A stretch of DNA of 64,000 nt. Source: Dyella choica (GTDB lineage Bacteria > Pseudomonadota > Gammaproteobacteria > Xanthomonadales > Rhodanobacteraceae). The DNA lies in NCBI RefSeq assembly GCF_003977665.1, contig NZ_RYYV01000003.1, forward strand, positions 248,001-312,000, written 5' to 3'. Position numbers and translations under genes: made by a program. Numbering within the stretch: position 1 is the stretch's first letter; every line of letters begins with the position of its first letter. The notes beneath the pieces were generated by a model that was not told the DNA's origin, made no database searches, and saw only the letters and a list, made by a program, of their open reading frames with translations. Of this stretch, positions 1-9,095 are shown piece after piece.

Positions 1-1114
1 ATTCGATCAGCTGCGCCGAGGTACTCATGGGCCCGCTGCCATACAGCGAAGCTGGGTAGTAGCCCACCCACGTGACGTTGCCGGGCGTGCCCAGGCCGAG
101 CCACCAATTGCCTTGATACAGGTAATACTGCGCCAGGAATTCGTACTGCGCGCCGCCCACCGTGCTGTAGTTGGAGAACGGGCCGCCGAAGTACCAGCTG
201 CTGTTGGTCTGCACGAAAGCCGAACAATCCAGGTTGTAGCAGCCGGTGCTCTGGTAGCCGTCGGCGGTCCAGTAGATGAACAGGCGGGAGCGCTCATCCC
301 CGTATTTGCCCGGATAGTTCTGCCAGCCCACTTCGGCCGTCTGCGTGGTGCCGGTAGTGCCTACCGTCCACGATTGCGCCAGCGAGAAGATCTGGTCGGC
401 GCCGGTGTCCACATACGGCGACCACAAATTGATGGTGTCGGTCTGGCCGATATTGGTGACGTTTTGATAAGTGTAGGAGTATTTGTGCGAATACACCTGC
501 GGCGGAACGATGCGTTTGCTTGGGAGGTGCTCGGCGCCGTCCGGTGTTTTCTGCAAATACGCTTGCAGGGATGGAAAGCGCGCCAGTTCCTGCAACGTCA
601 CGCGGCGCATGGGGATGGTGCCGGTTGCGCAGACGCGAGAATGCCCCAGTGTGTCCACACGGTCATTCTCTGCCAATTGCGATGGGATCGCGGTCACCTG
701 GTCGAGACTACCGACTTGCCCGCCACCCATCGTTCCTGGCTGCAGGGATGCCGTAACGGGTGGCGGCGTGGCGATGCGGGCGAGTCCGTGTCTGCGCACG
801 CCGGGCTGCTCTGCCATCGGCACACAATCAAAGTGGTCGTTGCCGAGCAGGAAGCTCTGCGAGACATGGACATCCTGGTAGAGATTCAGCACGTATCGCT
901 GCATTTCAACCAAAGACGCGGAATCCTTCAGGGCATTGCGTCCCTGTATCAAGTAGCTGCCGGCATCGGCCGACTGGATGTCATGCAAGAACTGCTGGAA
1001 CGGGACGAATGCCGGCTGAGTGGTTGCTGCAGCAAGGCTTGAAGCGCCGACCAGTGCGGCGCACAGGCAGGCAAGGGCGAACGAAATGCAGGGCGTTCTA
1101 GGGATGCGCTTCAC
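1..1114 (-). CDS. Neprosin-domain secreted peptidase-like protein (3' end beyond window edge)
   Basis: The reading frame stays open from a GTG at 1114 to the left edge (371 codons, no stop). A GGAGGG Shine-Dalgarno lies just before the GTG; an in-frame ATG at 1129 overlaps that site, so GTG is preferred. Residues 1-30 form a signal peptide (hydrophobic core, then SSLAAA). Residues about 210-371 carry the neprosin (DUF239) signature: AEVGWQ with Glu261, YGDERSRLFIYWTADGY, a TGCYNLDC pair and a GNWWLGL stretch. Neprosins are glutamic prolyl endopeptidases first described in pitcher plants. Glu261 aligns with the first catalytic Glu; the second would lie past the edge. The N-terminal part (31-205) may be a propeptide. 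Exported protease is the likely role; the substrate is unknown. Confidence 0.75.
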   Translation of the reverse strand, partial: MKRIPRTPCISFALACLCAALVGASSLAAATTQPAFVPFQQFLHDIQSADAGSYLIQGRNALKDSASLVEMQRYVLNLYQDVHVSQSFLLGNDHFDCVPMAEQPGVRRHGLARIATPPPVTASLQPGTMGGGQVGSLDQVTAIPSQLAENDRVDTLGHSRVCATGTIPMRRVTLQELARFPSLQAYLQKTPDGAEHLPSKRIVPPQVYSHKYSYTYQNVTNIGQTDTINLWSPYVDTGADQIFSLAQSWTVGTTGTTQTAEVGWQNYPGKYGDERSRLFIYWTADGYQSTGCYNLDCSAFVQTNSSWYFGGPFSNYSTVGGAQYEFLAQYYLYQGNWWLGLGTPGNVTWVGYYPASLYGSGPMSTSAQLIE

Positions 1115-1487
1115 GGTGATTCCCTCCATGCAGATGTGGTCGGAGAACGTGCTCCGAGAGACATGCTTCAATCAGGAAGCGGACAGTGTTGCGTTAGCCA
1201 TGCTGAAAGCGAATCTGCATGAGCCTCTCCGCCGGCTGTTGCGGCAGCGGCGGAAGCTCTTTGAACAGACACGGTCAAGGCGGCCCCATGGTGGCTGCGC
1301 CATGGGCGTTGCCTTCCGACGAAACAAATTGGTTGTACAGCCGAATGTTTCCCCTCAAAGCTTCACCAAGTCCCCCTTGATGAAGCCGCGCGACTATAGC
1401 GTCGCACGCGTAAGGCGCCGTGAATATTTGCGTGGATGAGCCGTGAGGGAGCGTGTCCCGGTTTTTTCTGCGCGCAGCTGTCCCGTT
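1115..1487. other. Gene-free stretch upstream of the neprosin gene
   Basis: This 373-base stretch lies between the 5' end of the neprosin gene and the 3' end of the HIT gene, both on the minus strand. It should hold the neprosin promoter. A short palindrome CGGAG-N6-CTCCG is at 1141-1156. Open frames here have no family features and weak codon character, so no gene is called. Confidence 0.4.
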
Positions 1488-1916
1488 TCACGCAAGGCTG
1501 AGTGGTGAGAGTCGCTGACGCAAGCCTTGCGCGAGCGACGACAGCTCATCGTTGCTGTAAGGAGTGGCGGTGCCGCTTCCCCATACAGGCCCAGGCCATG
1601 CAGCATCACCTTCCCTGCGCGCGACGACGTGCACGTGCAATTGGCGCACGATATTGCCCAGCGCGCCGAGATTGAGCTTGTCGCAGGGAACGACTTCGCG
1701 CAGCACCGCAGCAACCTGGTTGATCTCCTGCCATAGCAGGTCGCGAGCGCTTTCCGGCAGATCGAGTATCTCTGCGCAACCGGCTTGTCGTGGCACCAGG
1801 ATCAACCACGCAAAGCGTGCATCCTTCATCAACAGCACCTCGCACAAGGGCAGGCTGACGACGTGCTGGGTATCCGCCTGCAGCCGCGGATCGAGCAGGA
1901 AATCGGCGCCGCTCAT
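1488..1916 (-). CDS. HIT-family protein with variant histidine triad
   Basis: A 142-residue protein of the histidine-triad fold, which binds and hydrolyses nucleotide phosphoramidates and related compounds. The triad region reads RQLHVHVVAR at residues 91-100, so the first His of HxHxHxx is Gln92, followed by His94 and catalytic His96. This Q-x-H-x-H form is seen in one proteobacterial HIT branch, so the enzyme may still be active. The start overlaps the stop of the upstream dienelactone hydrolase gene by ATGA, so the two are translationally coupled. The substrate cannot be read from the sequence. Confidence 0.85.
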   Translation of the reverse strand: MSGADFLLDPRLQADTQHVVSLPLCEVLLMKDARFAWLILVPRQAGCAEILDLPESARDLLWQEINQVAAVLREVVPCDKLNLGALGNIVRQLHVHVVARREGDAAWPGPVWGSGTATPYSNDELSSLAQGLRQRLSPLSLA

Positions 1917-2587
1917 GCGCCAGCCACGTATTTGTCGAAGAAGGCCATCGTGCGCTGTAGCGCCAGATCGGCGCCGGCCTTGTGATAGTGACCCGGGTCG
2001 ATGTCACGATTGAAGGCGTGGCCGGCGCCGGGATAGCTGTAGACATCCATCTGCGGCAGCATCTGGCGATGCTTGGCCACCACGCCCGGCGGAATGGATG
2101 AGTCCTCCTCGCCGAAGTGGAACATCACCGGCGCTCGCGGCTGCTCATCGAGAAAAGGCACATTGCGCGCGCCGTAATAGCTCACCGAGGGCAGCCCCAG
2201 TCGAATGGCGCAAAGGAAAGCCACCGTGCCCCCCCAGCAGTAGCCCACCGTGCCGATCCTGCCGACGGATTGGATCGCTTCGGCGGCGCTGGCCACATCT
2301 TCCATGGCGCGCTCGAACCCAAGCTCCATCACCAGCTGTCTGCCCTTGGCCATGCTTTCGCTGGAGTAGTCCAGCTCCACGCCGGTTTCCAGGCGATCGA
2401 AAAACGCAGGGGCGACCGTGGTGTAGCCCATCGCCGCGAACCGGTCCGCCACGCTGCGGATGTGCGCGTTGACGCCGAAAATTTCCTGGATCAGCACCAG
2501 GCCGCCCTTGGGTTTGCCTTCGGCCTCTGCCAGGTAGGCGCCAATGCACTGCGTACCGCTGGTGGGAAGATTGATGTGCTTGCCCAT
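1913..2587 (-). CDS. Dienelactone hydrolase family protein
   Basis: A 224-residue alpha/beta hydrolase of the carboxymethylenebutenolidase type. The catalytic set is visible: Cys117 in GYCWGG, Asp162 in GEEDSSIP, His190 in GAGHAFNRD, and Glu35 in QEIFGVN, a residue specific to this family. Members cleave dienelactones and other cyclic esters in the cytoplasm. No aromatic-degradation genes are nearby, so a general esterase or detoxification role is as likely as catabolism. It precedes the HIT gene with an ATGA overlap. A palindromic repeat (2789-2865) separates it from the methyltransferase gene upstream. Confidence 0.9.
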   Translation of the reverse strand: MGKHINLPTSGTQCIGAYLAEAEGKPKGGLVLIQEIFGVNAHIRSVADRFAAMGYTTVAPAFFDRLETGVELDYSSESMAKGRQLVMELGFERAMEDVASAAEAIQSVGRIGTVGYCWGGTVAFLCAIRLGLPSVSYYGARNVPFLDEQPRAPVMFHFGEEDSSIPPGVVAKHRQMLPQMDVYSYPGAGHAFNRDIDPGHYHKAGADLALQRTMAFFDKYVAGA

Positions 2588-2788
2588 GACGAAATCCTCG
2601 CGCGGGATGGGGACCCGCTATTGAGGCGCATAGTATGAAGCTTGCGCGCAAGCCGGTGTGCCAGCTTGGCATGCATGACGGCATCATGCGCATGCTCGAC
2701 AGCGTCGTGCAGGGTCACGACCGGCGCGGTTTGCGAATCGAGGATCTCAGCGTTGCCCATCTCCGCGCTTGCGTCCATGAACGTGCTC

Positions 2789-2865
2789 AGCGCGTAGGCT
2801 GGGATGATAATCCCAGCTTTGCATGCCGCATCCGATGCTGGGATTGCCATCCCAGCCTACGCGCT
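2789..2865. repeat. Extragenic palindrome, GTAGGCTGGGA family (copy 1)
   Basis: Outer arms AGCGCGTAGGCTGGGAT and ATCCCAGCCTACGCGCT are perfectly complementary. Each half also contains its own small palindrome (GGGATGATAATCCC and GGGATTGCCATCCC), giving the double-hairpin form of a REP/BIME unit. It lies between mddA and the dienelactone hydrolase gene, both on the minus strand. The rest of 2588-2901 shows no convincing gene. Confidence 0.9.
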
Positions 2866-2901
2866 AAGACTTCAATTCGCGCGATGATACACAAGAGGCT
2901 A

Positions 2902-3672
2902 CTAGAACTTGGGCCGCAGTCGCGCTACCGGTGGTTTGGTCTTCACATGCTTCGGGAGGAACGGCAGGATCATCGGCACTCGCTGCCGATAGCTTCGATA
3001 TTGCTCGCCGAAGCTGGCGATCAGATCGCGCTCTTCAAAGAAGATGCCAACGAAAATGTACCCAGTGGTCGCCACTGCGAAGAGCAGATGCCCTGCGGTC
3101 ATGAGCGGCGTAGCCCAGAACGCCACGATGAACCCCAAATAGAGCGGATGGCGCACGTACTTGTAGAACACGGGCGTCTTGAATGTCACTGTCGCCGGGG
3201 GTGTTCCGCGCCATTGCTGAAATACCTGCTGCACGCCAAACAATTCGAAATGGTTGATCAGAAAAGTCGATACCAGCAGGACCGCCCAGCCCAGCGCAGA
3301 GATCGATAGCAGCAGTGTTCTCGCCGCCGGGTTATCCACGGCCCATACGACAGCGGGGAGCGGACGCCACTGCCACAGGAGCAGGGCAACCGCGAGACTG
3401 GCAGCAAGAACGTAGGTCGAGCGTTCCGCTGCCGCCGGTATATAGCGCGTCCACCAGCGCTTGAATCCAGAACGCGCCATGACGCTGTGCTGGACGGCAA
3501 AGATGCCCAGCAGCACGGCATTGACGATGACCGCGGCCCAGGCCGGGCCGACCGGCCCGCTGTCGAGGGTCTTGAGGCCGGGGATGCCCTCCACGAAGCC
3601 GATCGTGTACGCAAAGGTAGCCAAAAAGAACAGGTAGACCAGCGCGCCGTACGCCAATGCCACGAATCGCAT
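2902..3672 (-). CDS. mddA: Methanethiol S-methyltransferase (NnrU/ICMT-like membrane protein)
   Basis: A 256-residue polytopic membrane protein with about six hydrophobic segments, starting at residues 5-25. The C-terminal part carries isoprenylcysteine-methyltransferase-like signatures: [12 protein letters not shown] near residue 170 and [18 protein letters not shown] near 212. Length and pattern match MddA, which methylates methanethiol to dimethyl sulfide with S-adenosylmethionine. The name rests on family resemblance; related NnrU-type proteins exist, so the substrate is inferred. It stands alone, divergent from rimO. Confidence 0.75.
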   Translation of the reverse strand: MRFVALAYGALVYLFFLATFAYTIGFVEGIPGLKTLDSGPVGPAWAAVIVNAVLLGIFAVQHSVMARSGFKRWWTRYIPAAAERSTYVLAASLAVALLLWQWRPLPAVVWAVDNPAARTLLLSISALGWAVLLVSTFLINHFELFGVQQVFQQWRGTPPATVTFKTPVFYKYVRHPLYLGFIVAFWATPLMTAGHLLFAVATTGYIFVGIFFEERDLIASFGEQYRSYRQRVPMILPFLPKHVKTKPPVARLRPKF

Positions 3673-3811
3673 AGAGGCCCCCTCCCGGCCGCTGACGGCC
3701 CGTTATCAGGGTTACACGGGATAAGTATGGCCCAGCCCATGGCGAGGCCGCGTCAACGGCAGGGCTGGCAGGGGACGGCTCCAGCGTCGGGCTTCGACGG
3801 CCGGTCTGGCG

Positions 3812-3817
3812 TATAAT
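3812..3817 (+). promoter_or_regulatory. Candidate -10 element for rimO
   Basis: A perfect TATAAT lies 35 bases upstream of the preferred rimO ATG in an otherwise GC-rich stretch. No convincing -35 hexamer is seen at 16-18 bases, so the promoter call is tentative. Confidence 0.4.
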
Positions 3818-3852
3818 TGTCGGTTTCCCGCGTGTTTACGGTAACCAGGGCG

Positions 3853-5172
3853 ATGTCCAACAGCTCCCAGAAAATCGGTTTCGTCAGCCTCGGCTGCCCC
3901 AAGGCGCTGGTGGATTCCGAACGCATCCTCACCCAGCTGAAGGTCGAGGGTTACGAGATCGTGCCCAGCTACGACGCGGCGGATGCGGTCGTGGTCAACA
4001 CCTGCGGCTTTATCGATGCGGCGGTGCAGGAGTCGCTGGATGCGATCGGCGAAGCGCTGCATGAGAACGGCAAGGTGATCGTGACCGGATGCCTGGGCAA
4101 GCGCTCGGAGCTGATTCGCGAAGCCTATCCGGACGTGCTGGCCATCACGGGGCCGCAGGACTACGCGAGCGTGATGAGCGCGGTGCACAGCGCCTTGCCG
4201 CCGAAGCGCAATCCGCTGCTGGACATCATTCCTGACACAGGGATCAAGCTGACGCCCAAGCACTATGCGTACCTGAAGATTTCCGAAGGCTGCAATCACC
4301 GCTGCAGCTTCTGCATCATTCCCTCGATGCGCGGTGATCTGGTTTCGCGGCCGGTGGACGAGGTGCTGCTGGAGGCCGAGCGCCTGGTGAAGGGCGGCGT
4401 GAAGGAGCTGCTGGTGATCTCGCAGGACACCAGTGCCTACGGCGTCGACATCAAATATGCCGAACGCAGCTGGCGCGAGAAGAGCTATCGCACCCGCATG
4501 ACGGAGTTGTGCGAAGGGCTGGCCGAACTTGGCGTGTGGACGCGCCTGCACTACGTCTACCCCTATCCTCATGTGGACGAGGTGATGCCCTTGATGGCGG
4601 AAGGAAAGATCCTTCCCTACCTCGATATCCCGTTCCAGCACGCCAGCCCGCGCATCCTCAAGCTGATGAAGCGTCCGGGCAACATCGACAAGACGCTGGA
4701 GCGCATCCAGAACTGGCGCAAGCAGGTACCCGATATCACCCTGCGCAGCACCTTCATCGTTGGCTTCCCCGGTGAAACCGACGCGGAGTTCGAGGAATTG
4801 CTCGACTTCCTGCGCGAGGCCGAACTGGATCGCGTGGGGGCATTCACCTATTCGCCGGTGGACGGCGCCAAGGCCAATGAGCTGCCCGACCCGGTACCGG
4901 AAGAATTGAAGGAAGACCGCCTGGAACAATTCATGGCGGTGCAGGCGGAGATTTCCGCAGCGAAGCTCAAACGCAAAATTGGGCGCACCATCAAGGTACT
5001 GGTGGACGAAGCGACTGCGGAAGGTGCCATCGCACGTTCCTCCGCCGATGCGCCGGAAATTGACGGGGTGGTGCGCATCGCGAATGGGCAGAAGCTGAAG
5101 CCGGGGCAGTTCGTGGATGTGGTAGTGGGGTCTGCGGACGAGCACGACCTGTACGCTACGCTCATCAGCTGA
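3853..5172 (+). CDS. rimO: Ribosomal protein S12 methylthiotransferase
   Basis: A 439-residue radical-SAM enzyme that methylthiolates an aspartate of ribosomal protein S12. Three N-terminal Cys (15, 51, 80) bind one Fe-S cluster, and CNHRCSFC (Cys147, 151, 154) binds the SAM-cleaving cluster. A TRAM domain ends the protein. The ATG at 3853, with CAGGG just before it, gives the conserved N-terminus; the frame can be extended to a TTG at 3817, but that TTG overlaps the TATAAT. The start of the DUF3025 gene follows after 13 bases. Confidence 0.97.
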   Translation: MSNSSQKIGFVSLGCPKALVDSERILTQLKVEGYEIVPSYDAADAVVVNTCGFIDAAVQESLDAIGEALHENGKVIVTGCLGKRSELIREAYPDVLAITGPQDYASVMSAVHSALPPKRNPLLDIIPDTGIKLTPKHYAYLKISEGCNHRCSFCIIPSMRGDLVSRPVDEVLLEAERLVKGGVKELLVISQDTSAYGVDIKYAERSWREKSYRTRMTELCEGLAELGVWTRLHYVYPYPHVDEVMPLMAEGKILPYLDIPFQHASPRILKLMKRPGNIDKTLERIQNWRKQVPDITLRSTFIVGFPGETDAEFEELLDFLREAELDRVGAFTYSPVDGAKANELPDPVPEELKEDRLEQFMAVQAEISAAKLKRKIGRTIKVLVDEATAEGAIARSSADAPEIDGVVRIANGQKLKPGQFVDVVVGSADEHDLYATLIS

Positions 5173-5185
5173 TGCGTGTCTGCTC

Positions 5186-6001
5186 ATGCGTTACGTCGCA
5201 CCAACGCGCGAAGCAATCAAACCAGACGTCTTTACGCATGCGCCGTTAAGCGCGTGGGGAGAATTCGCAGTTTGGCTGCATGGACCACGATGGCCGTCGA
5301 TCGACGAACTCAACGCGCGCTGGCCATCGAATGCGCAGGAGCGATTCGTGGCGCAGACACGAGAATTGCTTGACGACGGGCTGCACTACGAAGAGCGCAT
5401 CGCCGCTCACGGCCTGATCGCTACGCGTGAAGGCAACTGGCACGACTTGTTCAATGCCGTGATCTGGCTACGTTATGCACAGCTCAAGCGTGCGCTCAAT
5501 CGCCAGCAGATGGCTGAAATCGCGCAGGTCGGGCGGCGTGAGCGTTCGCGCCCGCAATGTGCGCAAACGCATTTCGACGAGGCAGGTGTGATCGTGCTCG
5601 TCAAGGAACCGCGCTTGCTGCAGCTATGGGACCGGCATGATTGGCACGGCCTGTTCTGGCGGCATCGTTCGGCGTGGCTGGACGGTTCGATCGCCGTGGA
5701 GGTGTTCGGCCACGCGTTGCTTGAGCATGCGTTGACGCCGGGCAAGCTGCTGGTGGGTAAAGCGCTGGCGGTGATGGTGGAAGAGGGCGTCGACAGTGCG
5801 GATGCCATCGCATGTTGCGCGGACGCGATTGCCAGTGCGCGTTGGCTGCGTGATCCGCAGGAACTGCGGCCGTTGCCGTTGTCGGGTATCCCAGGGTGGC
5901 ATGCGGATAACGGGCAGGAGGCGTTTCATCGCGATGCCGCTTGCTATCAGCCGTTGCGCGAGGGGCGTACTTACCCCTCGCCGCTTCGAATCGAAGGGTA
6001 G
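5186..6001 (+). CDS. DUF3025 domain protein
   Basis: A 271-residue protein matching the DUF3025 family, seen in the stretch GNWHDLFNAVIWLRYAQLK at about residues 92-110 and a conserved C-terminal PLSGIPGWH. The biochemical role of the family is unknown. It follows rimO closely and may be cotranscribed. The last codons read GAA GGG TAG, and that TAG is the edge of the palindromic repeat at 5998-6070. The same repeat supplies the greB stop on the other strand. Confidence 0.85.
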   Translation: MRYVAPTREAIKPDVFTHAPLSAWGEFAVWLHGPRWPSIDELNARWPSNAQERFVAQTRELLDDGLHYEERIAAHGLIATREGNWHDLFNAVIWLRYAQLKRALNRQQMAEIAQVGRRERSRPQCAQTHFDEAGVIVLVKEPRLLQLWDRHDWHGLFWRHRSAWLDGSIAVEVFGHALLEHALTPGKLLVGKALAVMVEEGVDSADAIACCADAIASARWLRDPQELRPLPLSGIPGWHADNGQEAFHRDAACYQPLREGRTYPSPLRIEG

Positions 6002-6070
6002 GCTGGGATGCCAATCCCAGCATCGCGCGGTTGCATGCATGGCAATGCTGGGATTGTCATCCCAGCCTAC
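5998..6070. repeat. Extragenic palindrome, GTAGGCTGGGA family (copy 2), holding two stop codons
   Basis: GTAGGCTGGGAT at 5998-6009 pairs with ATCCCAGCCTAC at 6059-6070. The element fills the whole gap between two converging genes. The TAG in its left end (5999-6001) ends the DUF3025 gene, and the TAG in its right end read on the minus strand (6069-6067) ends greB. Confidence 0.92.
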
Positions 6071-6582
6071 AGTTTCTCCGCGTCGGCATATTCCACGCCG
6101 ATCACCGCGAACCGGGTAGGTCCGCCTGGCAACTCCGCCTCGAATTCATCGTCCAGCTTTTTCTTCAATGCAGCGCGCGCCAGCGGCGAATCGATGCTGA
6201 TCCAGCCAAGCTTCGCATCCGTCTCGTCCGGCCCGACGATGCGATAGCGTGCCGTCTCGCCGCTCTGGACGTTCTCTAGTTCGATCACGGCGCCGAAGAA
6301 CACCGTTCCACGATCGGCCGGTGCGCCTTCGGCGACTTTCAGGGAGGGGATGCGTTTGCTGAGGTAGCGCACGCGACGGTCGATCTCGCCAAGCTGCTTC
6401 TTGCGATAGGTGTATTCGGCGTTTTCCGAACGATCGCCTTCGGCCGCCGCGGCAGCCAGCGCCTTGACCACTTCGGGGCGCAGGGTATGCCAAAGGTGAT
6501 CGAGTTCGCTCTTGAGCCTTTCAAAGCCTTCGCGGGTGATGATTGCGGTGGAGCGTGGAGCAGGGGGGCGCCAGCGGGTCAT
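6067..6582 (-). CDS. greB: Transcription elongation factor GreB
   Basis: A 171-residue Gre factor that rescues backtracked RNA polymerase by stimulating transcript cleavage. The N-terminal coiled coil holds the acidic tip in [16 protein letters not shown], and the C-terminal domain is FKBP-like. The ATG at 6582 gives the usual N-terminus (MTRWRPP); longer starts at 6645 or 6663 are possible, as no strong Shine-Dalgarno decides between them. The TAG stop is formed by the adjacent palindrome. It is divergent from the mltD-like gene across about 290 bases. Confidence 0.92.
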   Translation of the reverse strand: MTRWRPPAPRSTAIITREGFERLKSELDHLWHTLRPEVVKALAAAAAEGDRSENAEYTYRKKQLGEIDRRVRYLSKRIPSLKVAEGAPADRGTVFFGAVIELENVQSGETARYRIVGPDETDAKLGWISIDSPLARAALKKKLDDEFEAELPGGPTRFAVIGVEYADAEKL

Positions 6583-6873
6583 GGCAGGATGGGGTTCCGG
6601 GTTGGATGAAGTGGACAGGTTTTCGGCCAGAATGCCGGAGCGCATCGGGACGCGGTCAAGCAAACAGCGAGGTGAGCCATGGCCGTTTCCTGCAAACAGT
6701 GGTTGCGTTTGCTGCCAATGTCTGGCATGAAGGCCTCCAAGGACTGGGGCTCGATTTTAACGGTGTAGGCGTGCGGTTTCGAAACGGCCGCGCAACATCG
6801 ACAAGAACGTGTTTTGAGTCTGCCCGCGCAGCCGGGTCAAGGCTGCGCTCTTAAGTACCCGGTGTAGCCAGAC

Positions 6874-8358
6874 ATGCCTTATCGTGCCGTTCTTCGTTCT
6901 GTTCGTGTGGTCTCCTTGGTGGCGGCCTTGGTGCTGCTGGCTGGCTGCGCCTCCACGAACGGCAGCGTCACCCCCAAGCCTCCGCCGGCTTCGCTGACCA
7001 CGCTTTACGGCCAGCTCGACCAGGCCAGCCGCAGTTACGAAACCGCGCTGCAGCAGACGCGCGCCGGTGATACGCAAGGAGCGCAGAAAACCCTGGACGC
7101 TTCGCTCGACCAGCTGCGCGATGCCGCCGCGCATTGCGGCGTTACTCCCGGCTGCGACTCGCAACGGTTCTTTTCGGTGTTCGATCACCTGTTGCGCCTG
7201 AAGGATGGCAGTTTCATCGGCGACCAGGCGCCGGACGAGGAAGCCAGCGGCCCGCCGCTGGCGCCCTTGGCCGGCCAGGCCGGGGCAAGCAGCCTGCCGG
7301 AAGCGCAACGCAGCGTAACGCTGCTGCGCGGACATCAGCTTTCCGAATTGATCGCCATGAACGGTCCGGTGAAGGCCGCGCTGGAGATGTGGCTGACGCA
7401 GTGGCGAGGCAATCTGACGGAGGCCTACGTCAATTATCAGTTCCTGCGCCAGCAGATGTGGCCGCAATACCAGAGCGAAGGGCTGCCCGAGGCCTTGCTG
7501 TTCGGCATCATGGCCAAGGAATCCGGTGGGAAGGTGCATGCGGTGTCGCGTTCCGGCGCCGCCGGGCCGCTGCAGTTCATGTATGCCACCGGTATCCGTT
7601 TTGGATTGTCCGACCAGGATGGTTTCGATCTGCGCTTCGATCCGACGGAGTCCGCGAGGGCGAATGCCGAATACGTCAACGAGCAGCTGAAAGCCTTCAA
7701 CGACAATCTCGAACTGACCCTGGCGGCCTACAATGGCGGCGAGGGACGCATGCGACGCCTGGTCGGCGACAACACCTCGGTGAGTTTCTACGATCCGCGC
7801 ATCTATGCGCAGCTTTCGCAGGAAACGCGTGATTACGTGCCGTCGGTACTGGCGGCTGCCTGGCTATTCCTGCATCCGGACAGCTACAACCTGCGCTTCC
7901 CGCGCGTGGACGGGCAGCAGGGCAACGTCACCCTCAAGCGCACCGCGTCCCTTTCGGAGCTGACCGTATGCCTGGGTTCCTTCAACGACATGCCGCAAGG
8001 CTGGTTCCGGACCCTGCGCAATCTCAACCCGCGGCTCGACCCGCAGCAGGAGCAGCCGGTCGGCACCTCGGTGCGGATACCCAAGTCACTGGAGAATGTC
8101 TACGCGGCGCGCTGCGTGGATGGCCCATGGCCGATCCTGGCGAGTGATCTGCATGGCGCGGTAGTGCCGGTGTTTCCCAATCCGCCGGCTGCGACGGATC
8201 CCGTTGTGCGTTATACGGTGCGCCGCGGCGATACTTTGGGAAGCATCGTGCGCAAGCACGGCGGCTGCAGCAGTGAAACGGAGGTCGCGCGCATGAACAA
8301 CCTCAAGTTCAATCACGTGAAGGCGGGGCAGGTGTTGAAGCTGCCCAGTTGCCGGTAG
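6874..8358 (+). CDS. mltD: Membrane-bound lytic murein transglycosylase (MltD-like)
   Basis: A 494-residue lipoprotein. The signal sequence ends in a lipobox LLAGC (Cys25). An SLT domain holds the catalytic Glu216 in MAKESGG and the AAYNGGEGRM motif. A single LysM near residues 449-493 (YTVRRGDTLGSIV) would bind peptidoglycan. E. coli MltD has two LysM copies; here a LysM-like region at about 360-410 is degenerate. The enzyme cleaves glycan strands to anhydromuropeptides in the periplasm. It is divergent from greB and followed by a large nested inverted repeat. Confidence 0.9.
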   Translation: MPYRAVLRSVRVVSLVAALVLLAGCASTNGSVTPKPPPASLTTLYGQLDQASRSYETALQQTRAGDTQGAQKTLDASLDQLRDAAAHCGVTPGCDSQRFFSVFDHLLRLKDGSFIGDQAPDEEASGPPLAPLAGQAGASSLPEAQRSVTLLRGHQLSELIAMNGPVKAALEMWLTQWRGNLTEAYVNYQFLRQQMWPQYQSEGLPEALLFGIMAKESGGKVHAVSRSGAAGPLQFMYATGIRFGLSDQDGFDLRFDPTESARANAEYVNEQLKAFNDNLELTLAAYNGGEGRMRRLVGDNTSVSFYDPRIYAQLSQETRDYVPSVLAAAWLFLHPDSYNLRFPRVDGQQGNVTLKRTASLSELTVCLGSFNDMPQGWFRTLRNLNPRLDPQQEQPVGTSVRIPKSLENVYAARCVDGPWPILASDLHGAVVPVFPNPPAATDPVVRYTVRRGDTLGSIVRKHGGCSSETEVARMNNLKFNHVKAGQVLKLPSCR

Positions 8359-8388
8359 GGGCGCCGTTGGGGGTGAACCCCCAACATC

Positions 8389-8935
8389 CCCCGTTTTTCG
8401 TTCCCGCACTGTTGCTGCATGTCGTATCTGGTTGCATTGCCTGCGGCGCTTTCGGTCCCTAAAGGGACCGAGTCACTTTTCTTTGCTGGCCCAAAGAAAA
8501 GTAACCCAAAGAAATGGCCTCAAGAGCGTGCGGCACTGCCCAGGTTACAAGCCTGAACCATATCGCCATGCTTTGATCGATGGCGGGCCAAGCTTCTGCA
8601 GCGCCGCTATACCGCGAGGCGTCGAGGCACTGAGGGCTTAAAGCGCGCGTGCCGACGGGTTGAGTCTTGCTGAGACTTGCCTGCTCTTAAGTCCTCAACG
8701 CCTCGACGCCTCGCGGTATAGCGGGGGCGTTGAACCTGGGGCGAACAATTTTCGATCTGGCGATGGACGTTCAGGCTGTTACTTTACCCATGCCAAGAGC
8801 CTTTTAGGCCATTTCTTTGGGTTACTTTTCTTTGGGCCAGCAAAGAAAAGTGACTCGGTCGCTTGCGACCGAAAGCGCCGCAGGCAATGCAGCATCCAGC
8901 GACATGCAGCAACAGTGCGACGACGAAAAACGGGG
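8389..8935. repeat. Large nested inverted repeat
   Basis: About 130 bases at 8389-8519 recur as the reverse complement at 8807-8935 with few differences. This includes GAGTCACTTTTCTTTGCTGG and AAGAAAAGTAACCCAAAG, a repeat seen across Xanthomonadaceae genomes. Inside lies a second inverted pair, 8605-8628 against 8700-8723 (CGCTATACCGCGAGGCGTCG). No gene is recognised between 8359 and 9173. The RNA of either strand could fold into one very long stem. It sits between the 3' ends of two converging genes. Confidence 0.9.
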
Positions 8936-8970
8936 CAGTTGGGGTCAGCACCCCAGCCAATCCAAGGACC

Positions 8971-9095
8971 GAGCGACGAGTAGCGAGGTTGCTAGAAACA
9001 GACGCCGCCTGGAGCAATCCGTTTGTTCGCCTCGTCAGTCACCATAATTCCGCGGCAGGGAGCAAAGGCTGGGACGCCCTCGCTACTCGTCGCTC
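8971..9095. repeat. Inverted repeat adjoining the large nested repeat
   Basis: GAGCGACGAGTAGCGAGG at 8971-8988 is the exact reverse complement of 9078-9095. The 90-base loop shows no gene features. Confidence 0.85.

Noticed and set aside
113-1042. Plus-strand open frame of 309 codons at the left edge
   Set aside because: It is antisense to the neprosin-domain frame, which has a signal peptide and recognisable motifs.
2491-2850. Minus-strand frame of 119 codons across the first palindrome
   Set aside because: It runs through the repeat and into the hydrolase gene out of frame; no homology features.
3712-5187. Long open frame antisense to rimO (491 codons)
   Set aside because: It mirrors the codon bias of rimO, has no family motifs, and rimO is certain.
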